From Bremia lactucae (taxonomy: Eukaryota; Oomycota; Peronosporomycetes; Peronosporales; Peronosporaceae), in NCBI RefSeq assembly GCF_004359215.1, contig NW_027152016.1, positions 415,838-436,700 of the forward strand: a stretch of 20,863 nt of DNA, written 5' to 3'. Of this stretch, positions 1-9,776 are shown in pieces. How positions within the stretch are numbered: position 1 is the stretch's first letter; each line of letters starts with the position of its first letter. The notes beneath the pieces were generated by a model. That model was not told the DNA's origin. It ran no database searches and saw only the letters and a list, made by a program, of their open reading frames with translations. The position numbers and the translations under genes were made by a program.

Positions 1-1068
1 CACAAGTACTCTCGCAATTATGCAGAGATGACAGTACATCTCTCTCGTCTCTTGAAAAAAGACGAGAAATGGTTATGGAACGCTGATTGTCAGCGTTCAT
101 TTGAAGGAATCAAGCAAAGCTTGATGCAATCGCCCATATTGGCGATTGCGGATCAAGACAGACCATTCCATGTGGTCTGTGACGCCAGCGATTTCGCAAT
201 CGGCTGTGCGTTAATGCAATACGATACAGATGGCGCGGAGCGCGTCGTCTGTTACCAATCGCGTCAGCTGCAACCAGCTGAACGCAATTATCCAGTGCAT
301 GACAAGGAACTCCTTGCCATGAAGTATTTATTGGCTAAATTTAGGGTCTACCTCCTAGGAGATAGACCGTTCATCGTATATACGGACCATGCGTCATTAC
401 GCACGGCCGTAAACAGCCCACACCTTTCGCAATGAATGACGAGGTGGCTATCCTTTTTCGCGCAGTATAACTTCTCCGTCGAATATAAACCAGGACGACT
501 TAATGTCGTCGCTGATGCGTTATCACGCCGACCCGATTTCGAGTCAGCAGTGCACTCCAACAGTGAAAATATTATTGCTGTTGCAACACTCACTACGAGT
601 GTTCCGTCATCGACCTTATTTGATGACATAAAGAAAGCCTACAAAGAAGATAAGGACCTTCTATGTTTGATGGATCATTTAATGAATCCATCCGATAAAT
701 CTCTTAAAGATCTACCGGCTTTATATTTATCGTCATCCGATCGATACACAACACGTAACGGCCTATTGTATTACACAGCCGTTACCGGCGACACCCCACG
801 TGTCGTCGTCCCAACTCACAATGATTCGCGCAAGCGCAAATCATTGTGTCATGTATGAGTGTCGGATGCTTTAACAAGTGAACATCGTGGACGTGAGAGA
901 ACTTATTTCACAATTAGTCGCGGCTTTTACTGACCCCGCCAGTATCAATTCGTGCGCAAGTACATTCGTGCTTGCGAGGTATGTCAACGAGTGAAGCCTG
1001 GCCCTTCATCCTGTGCACCTCTCCAACCTCTACCACTTCCGGCAGAGTGTTGGCAGTCCGTATCTATG
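1..1068 (+). pseudogene. Ty3/gypsy pol remnant: RNase H and integrase N-terminus
   Basis: The frame is open from the left edge and encodes the end of the reverse transcriptase (HKYSRNYAEM...), then an RNase H domain with its acidic residues in place: CDASD near base 181, KELL near 307 and YTDH near 385. The linker EYKPGRLNVVADALSRRPDF is typical of Ty3/gypsy pol. An integrase zinc-binding region follows (HRGRE, CEVCQRVKPGPSS), ending at AECWQSVSM, just before the catalytic core should start. In-frame stops lie at 433 (TGA), 856 (TGA) and 931 (TGA, where FYWPRQ is usual), and a local pair of compensating frameshifts lies near 840-866. The coding phase is otherwise kept. The element is dead and cut at both ends: on the left by the window edge, on the right by unrelated sequence from about 1069. 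Family assignment is secure; the exact clade is not. Confidence 0.9.
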
Positions 1069-1339
1069 GAATCCGAAGCGGCGATAGGAACGGATTCCAT
1101 TCCGAGCTTTGAAGGATTCCAGCCATCCATTGGAAGAATGACATGGTTGATGTCCTGGACGAAGACGGCTCTGCATGTTTACGGACAAGGTATCCGCTGA
1201 GAATGATGTAATCCTGATGGGCAGTAAACCAATCCAGCAGAGCTGATTCCATCAGTGGATACTTGAATGCACGCTGGCGTTTGGCACCCATGTTGATGCC
1301 CTCTGAAAGCAGAAGAAGGTCTGCCTTCCTCTTCTGCGT
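1064..1339 (-). pseudogene. Pogo/Tc5-type transposase N-terminal HTH fragment
   Basis: Read on the minus strand, an open stretch gives QKRKADLLLLSEGINMG followed by KRQRAFKYPLMESALLDWF and then LSGYLVRKHAE. The pattern P-x-x-E-x-x-L-x-x-W-F followed by V/LSG-x-L-x-x-K-A is that of the Tc5/CENP-B helix-turn-helix DNA-binding domain of pogo-superfamily transposases. A degraded continuation (FQWMAGILQSS) recalls the usual NGWLxxFK segment. The fragment stops at the boundary with the gypsy integrase near 1068. No catalytic DDE region follows in this direction, so this is a fragment. The assignment is by motif only. Confidence 0.55.
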
Positions 1340-1606
1340 GCTATCCTGCTGAGCGGATTACATCATACATTCCAGACGTAAATGATACCATTGAGGACGA
1401 CCTTCCAACTCAGCCTGAGGACGAGCAGGATGACAGCCATGCTCAGAAAGCAATCGAGTTGATTGAGACATTCTGGCTACAGCAGGATGGTGATGCGCTG
1501 GGTTTCCTAAGGTCAGTACAGCAGATGAAGAACAAGGTTGGAACAATCCGCACAAACCAAATGGTTCAGCCTGACATACGAGATTGTTCTGACATGTTTA
1601 GGTAGT
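1340..1606 (+). pseudogene. Possible pogo-like transposase C-terminal fragment
   Basis: An open frame on the plus strand runs to a TAG at about 1604-1606. It begins AERITSYIPDVNDTIEDDLP, continues with an acidic stretch (EDEQDDSH), an amphipathic helix (AQKAIELIETFWLQQ) and ends near QPDIRDCSDMF. It has no start codon and no catalytic motif. The acidic linker plus short helical tail resembles the end of pogo/jerky-type DDE transposases, which fits the HTH fragment next to it. It points the opposite way, however, so one half has been inverted or two copies are joined. A functional gene is unlikely. Confidence 0.35.
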
Positions 1607-2799
1607 GCATTCGATTATTATACAGTATCTGATTTTTTCTTCAAGAAAATTATGTGAATAGTAAACTTAATAGAAAACGAGCCTCATATTGCATTTAATG
1701 AGTAAATTACAGAGGTTTATTAATTAATGCATGTGCCCGACCATTTAACGAAAATAAATTATTTAATAAAGGAGGTTTTAAATTAAGCTAGTATTATTTT
1801 ATATAGGTTCTACTGTATAGTAGAAAAGAAGGTTCTCATTTAATGCACGTAAGTTTGAAGGTCGATTTAAATAATAGAAGGTAAGACGCTTTTTGGCTTT
1901 TACATTCTTACTTTTATCTTCAACAACTTCTTCAATATCCCTCACAACATTGCGTAGTCAAACAACCTCATACTAGTTCTCTATTCCAAAAATTGTTTCT
2001 GATACTCGTTCCGCCTGATCAACAACAGAGACTTGGATACGCGGGTTAGAAATGCGCAAACTCAGCGCATAATTAATGCTCTTGTTAACTTACTGTACCT
2101 CATAGTGTTTTCTAGAAATTAATCCGCAAAATGACACCTTTATACTTCGCAATTCAAAACAAGATGATTATGTATGACAAAGAATGAGGACACCCATTGC
2201 TGCTATTTCACAAGCGTTTGCTGTGCAGTGCCGCTTCTTCTAATTAGCAACCACATTTTGTTGCAAATTCCTTTTACAATGCGTTGATGCTTTTTTGCAT
2301 GTAATACTCTAGAATGAAGAATACGTAGGGTGTGATTCAATATTACAACAATTTAAGATAAAAAATACGAAGCGGCACAAACTTGCTGTTGAAAGCGACT
2401 CGACGCCTTCGCTCAATTTAGAATTAACACGAACACAAATAGTGACCAACTGCAGGTTACCAGTATGAATAGTAGCTTAATTCATAGCTTTTATAAGATC
2501 TATATTATCTACAACGTCAATCTGTAAGATGTAAAGTCCGAGTACGGACAGACCGATGGTGCTCGTCGAGCGAGTTGACGCGATGGCAGCATGCATGTCT
2601 ATTTATATTAAGTAGGTGTTTTCTTCAACGTGAGATGACAGTGTAAGACCACACTTTTATAGGATCATTTCTATCTCTGGTATAAGAAAATTAATACCGA
2701 AGGAAGGGCAATTTCGAAATCTCAATTTGCGCGTCGCGGTAACGAAAGAATATACAATTATTACAGGAGCAAAACTACCACGTTGTTAGCAAGAGATTG
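1607..2799. other. Gene-free AT-rich spacer
   Basis: About 1.2 kb of AT-rich sequence with frequent stops in all frames. I see no recognisable domain, RNA gene or repeat structure. It separates the left-hand transposon wreckage from the region downstream of the BIG gene. Confidence 0.6.
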
Positions 2800-3163
2800 T
2801 CAAATTGCGAAACTTTGACAAAATCTATTCGATCCACTATGGACCAACGCAAGTTGCACCTCATTCGGATAATAAGAATTCCGAGCATCAAAATGAGCAT
2901 ACAAATCGCTTTCTGCCTTTTCTTGAGAGGAAGTCATTGCCCCTTGTACGCCTTTGATAACTCCAAGGCAATCCGTGACGATCTTTTTTGTATGTTTCTG
3001 CCCTCTTTGGCTCTACGTTTGATAAGCGAGACGCAAACTCTTCGGCAGAAACTGCTTTTAAATAAATGAGCCTCGCTTTGACCTTGCTCTCGCTAACATT
3101 AAACCCTAAAGCAAATCTAAGATCAAACATAGCGGCATTCCATATGTCACCGAAGCGATGCAC
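2800..3163 (-). pseudogene. Unrecognised protein remnant with one homopolymer frameshift
   Basis: Minus-strand frame one reads HRFGDIWNAAMFDLRFALG, then SESKVKARLIYLKAVSAEEF and SNVEPKRAETYKK. At a run of six A residues (plus-strand T run 2984-2989) it passes to a second frame that stays open for a further 60 or so codons (IVTDCLGVIKGVQGAM, then DARNSYYPNEVQLALVHSG) and ends at a TGA at 2800-2802. Dropping one base of the run joins the two frames. The frame opens with GTG rather than ATG and has an upstream stop, so the N-terminus is missing or lies in an unseen exon. The two consecutive protein-like stretches suggest real past coding. I do not recognise the family, and a sequencing error in the run is possible. 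Confidence 0.35.
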
Positions 3164-3436
3164 CCAAAAAAAATAAGCTCAAAAGTTACAAGTGTGAAGA
3201 CGAAAAATTCCAGTGCAGAAGAGTGTCAGTTTACATTAAAGGTTGACAAATTGTTTTTGCAGTAATTCTAGCTAAAATATCGAAAATTTTGCAGCTGCTG
3301 ATTAGAATCCATAACCAAGCCCACGATTAGCCAACGGACTGTGGCAGTATTGATCATCTTGAGGAATCTATGAAAGCCTTCCGTGACGAGATCAACATAC
3401 TTTAACAATCTGATTGATGCTCTTTGTCAATGTTGA

Positions 3437-6400
3437 CTACAAGGATGGGAGCAATTTTCGTACGGCTTTGCCAAAGACACTTGACAGCGCAATTCGCACT
3501 TCTGCATTCAAAACGCTCACGAGATCCGTAAGGAGTGGGTACAGCCAAGACATGTGACGCTGTAACTACAGAGCGCATTCAGAGCGTATTAGAGCATGTT
3601 GCATTCTCCAAATGCTAATAACTTACCTCGGAGATGTCCAGTTCGACAAACTCTTTTAATATCGCAACTAAAAGTGGAGTATAACCCTCAACCCGCTGTT
3701 GCGCGTCCACGGGTACATGCACCTTGACATCGCACGAGGATACCCCTGTCCACGCCAGATATTCGTGAAATGTCTCTTGCACCAAACGCACCATGTCCTT
3801 GCGAGCTTCATTGCTCTCGTTTGTTGGTATTGCTTCTTCCATCTCGACATTGTGAACGAGTGACGTGAAAAGCACATGGAGATAGAGCTGCTTCCCAAGG
3901 ACTTCCTGAGGCAATAAACTCGGCAGCTCACTCGACGACGACAGCATGATTCCATACCGCCAGCCAGCACGTTTTAAATACTGTCGCAATAGCACTGCGT
4001 CATTCACTTTGCGAGCAAAAAGAAAGCTCTCACGCAAGCATGACAAGAGCGAATTCGCCTGTCCGATGCTCAGTAATAAGTATTGCTCTCGACGATTGGC
4101 CAGAACGTTCCCCACGATTCGTTGCAATGCCAGGAATACTTCCAAGTGAGTCCGTGACGGCACTCGCTGCGCTTCGACTTCTTCCACGCTCAGCACTTTT
4201 GGTGAGAACGTTGCTGTAAACGTAAAGCCTAATGATGCCACGACATTGGAATACAGACTCAAATATAACGGCGGACGTGATAATGACAGATTCGTTAAAG
4301 CACCACGGCTTGGCGACGGCGTTAATGAGCTATTAGAATGCGCTTCAGACGATTGTAACGAAGTCCCGCGCTGACCATCCAAAGGAAAGGCAAAGAAGAC
4401 CCACGTTGGCTCTGCACACTTCAGGACATTGCATAACTCGTCGGCAATGAGGCCCCATACATCTCTCGGAAACTTGTGCCCGTATGCAACGAGCATCGCT
4501 TCAAAAGCACGCGCTGTAGCAATTGAAAACTGCATCTCGGCGTCACCAGCAACCATGCATTTGCGCAACAGAAAGAGCACTTCCGGAAGAAATCCCACAA
4601 TGTCGTAAAAGAGTCCAAAACACTCCACTAGCCGCTCGAGACACAACGTCGCTGTCGTTTTAATCGCCGTGTATGAAGGCATTCGTGAAGAAGCTTGAGT
4701 CCGAGGTAACGGGAGTTTCAATTGTACAAGGGCTCCTTTACCCACAATAATATCGAGATGGCGAAGCTTGTCCAGAAGTGGAATAAGCACGCCTTTGAAA
4801 ATAATTCCCCAAAGTCCCGACGAGAACTTGTGGCCGTGGTTCTCAAGCGCACTAAATAGCGCATCAAGAGCTGCAAGACGTACATCCAGTCGACAATCAG
4901 CAGCCAACGTGGACAAAGCCGTCAACACGGGCCACCACATGCGCATGTGAGCCTTCGAGTCATTGTATACAACTGAACTCATTTCCTGCTGCTCCTCTTC
5001 AAGCGAATTCATCAAATCTGCTCTCCGGCGTGATGACATGGAAAAAGCAAATGCAGGGCCTTTATGTGGCGAAATGTCCTCCAAGGAGCGCACAGATTCA
5101 TGCTTCTGATAGCGCACCCGCGCGCGCACTGAAGGAGATAGCAAGCCATCACTTTCACTCCCATCCGCCGTAAGGTCATCCGTCACAGTCTTGTCTTTTT
5201 TGTACCCAACGCGAGCAGCCTGCTTGGTGGCCATGACTGCCACCGCCGCGGTTGCAGGGGCTGACGTAGCTGAGACTAAAGCAGTAATTTCTTGCACACG
5301 GAGGGGCTCAATGACTTCTCCGGATGCCAGTTTGTCGATACATACGTTGCGTATCAAACCAATGCTATCAACTCCAAGCTGAGTGAGCACCAGTCGTTCA
5401 CCAATTCGACGCTCAAACTCTTCACCCCCACACACGGCAAAGGCCAGCATGCATTCCACGGCATCAACAAACACGTCGACGATACAGTCGAAATGACGCT
5501 CTAAGACGCCACGTGCGACTTGAAAGCCTAGCAACACGACACGGTCCTCACTTCCAGGTGCATAAGTTTCCGCCGCAATTCGAAGGACACCCCAAATGGT
5601 CTTCCAGCCTGATCGAATGTTGCTTACTCGAGCCAAAACCAGATTCTCCACGCAACGCAAGACCAGCTCACGAGTTTCCAGCGACGTTGCATTGGCCATA
5701 ATAATTTCAAACGGAGCTAGAAATAGACGCTGGAAATTGAAATCGCGAAGTTCGACGCGCTCGAGAAACTTCATGCTCAGCTGACGGAGAGAATCGATTG
5801 CGTACATGCCGACAGTCAAGTCCTCGTGACATCCAATTGTCGTGAAATGCCTCGACAAAGTTTGCCACGTTGCCGCCCATACCATCCGAGACCGAGTGCG
5901 CATGTTCATATCTGCAACTTCGACAAGCTTTTGCAAGCTAAAGACTCGCGGAGCAGAACCACCAGGGGTTCCAGATGGTCCGACACCCGAACATTCTGAT
6001 AATGATACGACCGTGAGTTGGACAACAAAGTCCTGCAGTGCTTGGTCACTTAGCGAGACTGAACTCGAAAAGACGCGATCACTGGCGAGCTGGTCGATCT
6101 CGCTCAAAACGCGGGCAGCATTCTCGTCTTCAATGGCTGCACTTTGAGCTTCATCTAATTCTGAGCCACTTCCACGGCTACTCATCTCGCGCTGAGATGG
6201 AGACGAAGACGACAGCGACAATCCCACACCACCACGTTTCGTGTCTGACGTGGAGCCAAGCATACTAAAAGAAGAGTTTGAATTGGCACTGCTATTGCGT
6301 GAGCTTAAATGGCTAGTTATGCCAGGAGAAGGCTGCCGATTGGAGTGCGATGTTTCACCTGATACAGAGATCGAGCGTTCGTGCAAACCCTGAGCATGCG

Positions 6401-9400
6401 TCTGAATGCGAGCCAACTGTGAGATAGACTGCAACACGTCATGCCACGAGTCTCCAAGGTAGTCTCCTTCTTTCACACTAATTGCAATAAGAGCTTTTAT
6501 AGCCTCCATGTTCTTTGACCGCATCAGGCGAGAATTGGTTGTGTGGAGCGCAGTAAACTTGGCCAATACCGTCACGAAGGCATCTCTCTCTGACCGCATC
6601 CCTGTTCGAGCAGAAAGGTGCACAGCATGACGGAATGAATCTAAGCACAATTGAATTGCCTCAGCTGAATCGGAGCTCTCAAAAGTTACCGAACACGCTG
6701 CTAGTAGCGGAGCCCACAGCATCTCAAACATTGGGCGTACATGAGAACGCTCCTGCAACCCTGACACTTCGTGGAATGTCGAGGATAAGCGACCTGACGT
6801 CAATAATGATGACGAGCCGCCACTTTTTCGCGTAGGTGGTGGTTTATGTGATAAATTCGACGCGCTACTAGATCGAAGGACTCGAGGTGTGAGCGAAAAG
6901 TGCTGCTGCGCTCGCGCTGACGCCGGCGCTCGACGTTTAAACAAAGCCTCCGATTGACGCACCATTGATTCGCGCTCCTTAATGTATGCATCCCGGCGCA
7001 TGCGATCTGTCACGGCATTTGATGCCCCAAACAACGAACTGGTCGCACTAGAGGCAGTTCCACCCCGACGACTACGAAAGTCATCGTCTTCCTTTAACGA
7101 GATTGGGGTGGTCTTAATGCGATCAAAAATAGCCCCCATATACTCTTCTGGTAAATCTTTGCCATCGTTAATTCCGCGATTGTTACGCAAGAATCCCGCC
7201 TTGTCCATCTTTTTTTCTTCGGCAATACTCGGGTTGTGTAAATCAGTTTGTAGCATGATAATTGAGAACGCAAGAATGAAAGCGGTATCCGCACTTGGAA
7301 ATAAACCTGGCGGACACGAGCTAAAAAAGCGCTCGGCAAATTTTTCCATCATTCGGTCAATCTTTTGCGATTCGCCGGGCAAACGAAAGCCAGCGAGGAA
7401 GTGACGAATGGCCACGTCAATTTCCATGCCTGTAAAATCCATCATGTCGACGTATTCGTGAAGGACATTGACACAGAAACCTCCTTGATAATGGACTCCG
7501 TTTCCAAGGTAGTCGCCCACCATTGTTTTGTCTAATTTGTCGGTGGATGTGTATAAAAACTGGGCTACGTCACGAGGCGAACCTTCGCCCATATGTCCAT
7601 GCGCGACGAGGTACGCAATCCCAGCACTGGGTTTCACATTAAATTTAAGAATCCCCGTCGCCATTTCCTCTTGTCGTTTCTTTTTGCTTTCAAACGCCTC
7701 AACAGCAAACATGGTAGAAGAGACCTTGGGCATATAATTTAGGGGAGCCACAGTGTCTTCGTCGCCACCATTGTTACTCGATAAGTCCTCACGTTCGTGT
7801 TGAAACGACAGTCGCTCGACATCAACAAAATTTGCGGCTTTCTTTAATGAAGCAGCTGTAGCTGTCAAGCACTCGAGTCCTTTAAGAGCTAAGGCAGCGT
7901 CCTGCTGGAACATCTTCAAACGGGCGCTATTAGACAAACTTGCGGCGTATTGCTGAGCTGCCGTGTCCTGAGATCGACTACCCTTGGCAGTCTTTGCCAG
8001 AGCATGCACAATCTGCTTAAACAAGTCGTTTGTATTCCACTCACAATCGTAGTTTAAAAAGATTTCGCCCAATGTCTGAGGATCGTCACAAATGGCATGC
8101 AACGCTTCAAGCACGAGCACTTTGTGCTCGAAACTGGCATTGTCCGACTGCAATAATCGAAGAAAGATACTTGTGATAAAAACATCCAATTCCGTCTTGA
8201 GATGGCGCTTAAAGTTGCGTAAAAGGACTAGAAATACTTGCAGCGACATGGCTACAATCTGAGTGTAGTTACTTGTGCAATTCTGTAGCAAAGACTGGCA
8301 TAAATACTGTCGAATAGCTAGGAGAAAGCGTTCGTTTCGACGAAACGACGGGCCGGCATTCTCGACAATCTCCTTGACGAGCTCCAACGATAATAATTTG
8401 CTTTGAAAAGCAAACGGATCTTCGATATTTGCGTCATTCGCGCTAATTCCCGCCATAGTCGCACGCGCGCCATCATCTGCCACAGAGCGCATGGAAATCC
8501 GACATAGTGATCGAAGTAACAAAAAGGCATCTTTGTGCAATACTGATGGGAAGGCCAGTGCATTCAGTGGCTGAGACAACGGCGTTGTATCGAAATTTGC
8601 TGTGGAATCGGTGCTTTTCGTAGCCTTCAAGGAACGACTCAAGTCCGGGAACTCTACCATTTTACCAACCGAGGGATACCACGTAGCCTGTGGCTTTGCG
8701 CGCAGCGTCTGGAGATAACTATTGTCGTCGCTGTCCCTTTCACTCGTCTCGTGGCATCGATTCTCTTGCTCTTTCGTCTGCGTCTGGTGTTCCAGTGCCT
8801 GTAATGTCGCTTTCGTCTTTTCTTCGACTCGACGATCGAACGTTTCCATTCGCTGAAAGACAATACTAATAATCTGCTGCAGCGTCGCTTTCGCAATTGT
8901 CCGATTTGTCGCACTCTTGCTGATTAAATGAACGTGGTAGCACGCCCTCACGGCTCGCAAGAGCACGTGTTCGTGTACTTCACACGTTGGCGTCGTTACA
9001 GCAGTTAAAAGAATGCGCAGGACCTGAATCTGTACACCTTCGTCTGGATGATCATTACAGTCGCACGCGACCTCCACAACACAATCAATCAGCCTGTAGC
9101 AGTCTTCGTTGCCATTGTCTTCGCCACCGGCACTTTTAATGCCACTAATGGGTGTGGTGAGGCAAAACGTCGGGGTTGCTTGAGCACCTGGAGGCCCCGA
9201 TCCTGATCCCGACCCCAGCCCAAGTGTAAACCCTGATCGGCGGCCCGTTGTAGAAGAAGGAGCTGAAGCTTTCTGATTCAAGCGACGTTGAATGCCATCG
9301 GGAACCAGGCCTGCTTTCTTAAGAAACCCAAACGCTAGGAATTTCTCCATACAGTCCAGCGCCACCGTCACGAGCTTGGCGTGGCGAGTCAAACATGCAT

Positions 9401-9554
9401 GTAGAAATGGCTCAAAAGGTACTTCCAATGTACCCTGCTGACTCGCAGCGGTCACGTTGGCTTGTGTCGCGTCCACCATATTGCGTAACTCGCGATGGCT
9501 GCGTGTACACGCCTTGCGTAACTTACTTAATGATTTGAGCACAAGCGCCTCCAT
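3437..9554 (-). CDS. BIG-type Sec7 ARF guanine-nucleotide exchange factor
   Basis: Large ARF-GEF of the BIG/ARFGEF family, which loads GTP on ARF GTPases at the trans-Golgi network to recruit coats. The model is join(9554..3627, 3559..3437), about 2016 residues. The N-terminus (ALVLKSLSKLRKACTRSHRE) fits the DCB dimerisation domain, followed by a HUS region. The Sec7 domain spans about residues 630-820, with the catalytic glutamate in FRLPGESQKIDRMMEKFAER (Glu728) and the second motif AFSIIMLQTDLHNP. Downstream helical HDS repeats include the conserved NHGHKFSSGLWGIIFKGVL. Low-complexity serine-rich linkers lie near residues 110-125 and 860-1120. The open frame begins with GTG at 9563; the first ATG, at 9554, is the better start. 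The first exon would otherwise end in a stop inside the intron; the spliced end WLYPLLTDLVSVL is a normal family C-terminus. It shares a short promoter region with the divergent PRORP gene. Confidence 0.95.
3560..3626 (-). other. 67-nt intron in the BIG gene
   Basis: The donor GAG|GTAAGT at 3626 is a perfect consensus. The acceptor TTACAG ends at 3560. A CTAAT branch-like motif lies between them. Splicing is phase 0 and joins LDISE to RHMSWLYPLL. A second acceptor 6 nt upstream (TGTAG, ending at 3566) is also in phase 0 and would add two residues (LQ). Without splicing the frame stops after five intron-encoded codons. Confidence 0.88.
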
Positions 9555-9776
9555 TGGTTCCACTTACACCTACACCAAGGCTATACACCAATGCACCAGC
9601 ACACAAGCCGACGCGGAAGTGCAACCCACGCCCAAAGCAATGCGGACGTGTAACGACGCGATCTTGCATTCGATTGGTCTGTTTCCTTAATAATATTATG
9701 TATTCAAACATTAATTGGCGTGGGCCACGCGTTCATGCATTTAGCATCCAGCAATTTACAGCTACCACGTACCTCG
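9555..9776. promoter_or_regulatory. Short divergent promoter region between BIG and PRORP
   Basis: Only about 220 bp separate the two chosen ATGs, which point away from each other. The region must hold both promoters and 5' leaders. A CCAAT motif reads on the minus strand near 9670-9675 (plus strand ATTGG). No clean oomycete initiator (TCATTYYY) is visible for either gene. In-frame GTG codons at 9563 (minus) and 9720 (plus) extend the open frames but are not convincing starts. Confidence 0.5.

Noticed and set aside
6982..7404. 140-residue plus-strand open frame
   Set aside because: Antisense shadow of the Sec7 domain of the BIG gene.
9555..9563. Start of the BIG protein at 9563 (three extra residues)
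   Set aside because: The codon there is GTG; the first in-frame ATG is at 9554 and gives a normal family N-terminus.
9720..9734. Start of PRORP at 9720
   Set aside because: The codon is GTG. ATGs follow at 9735 and 9777.
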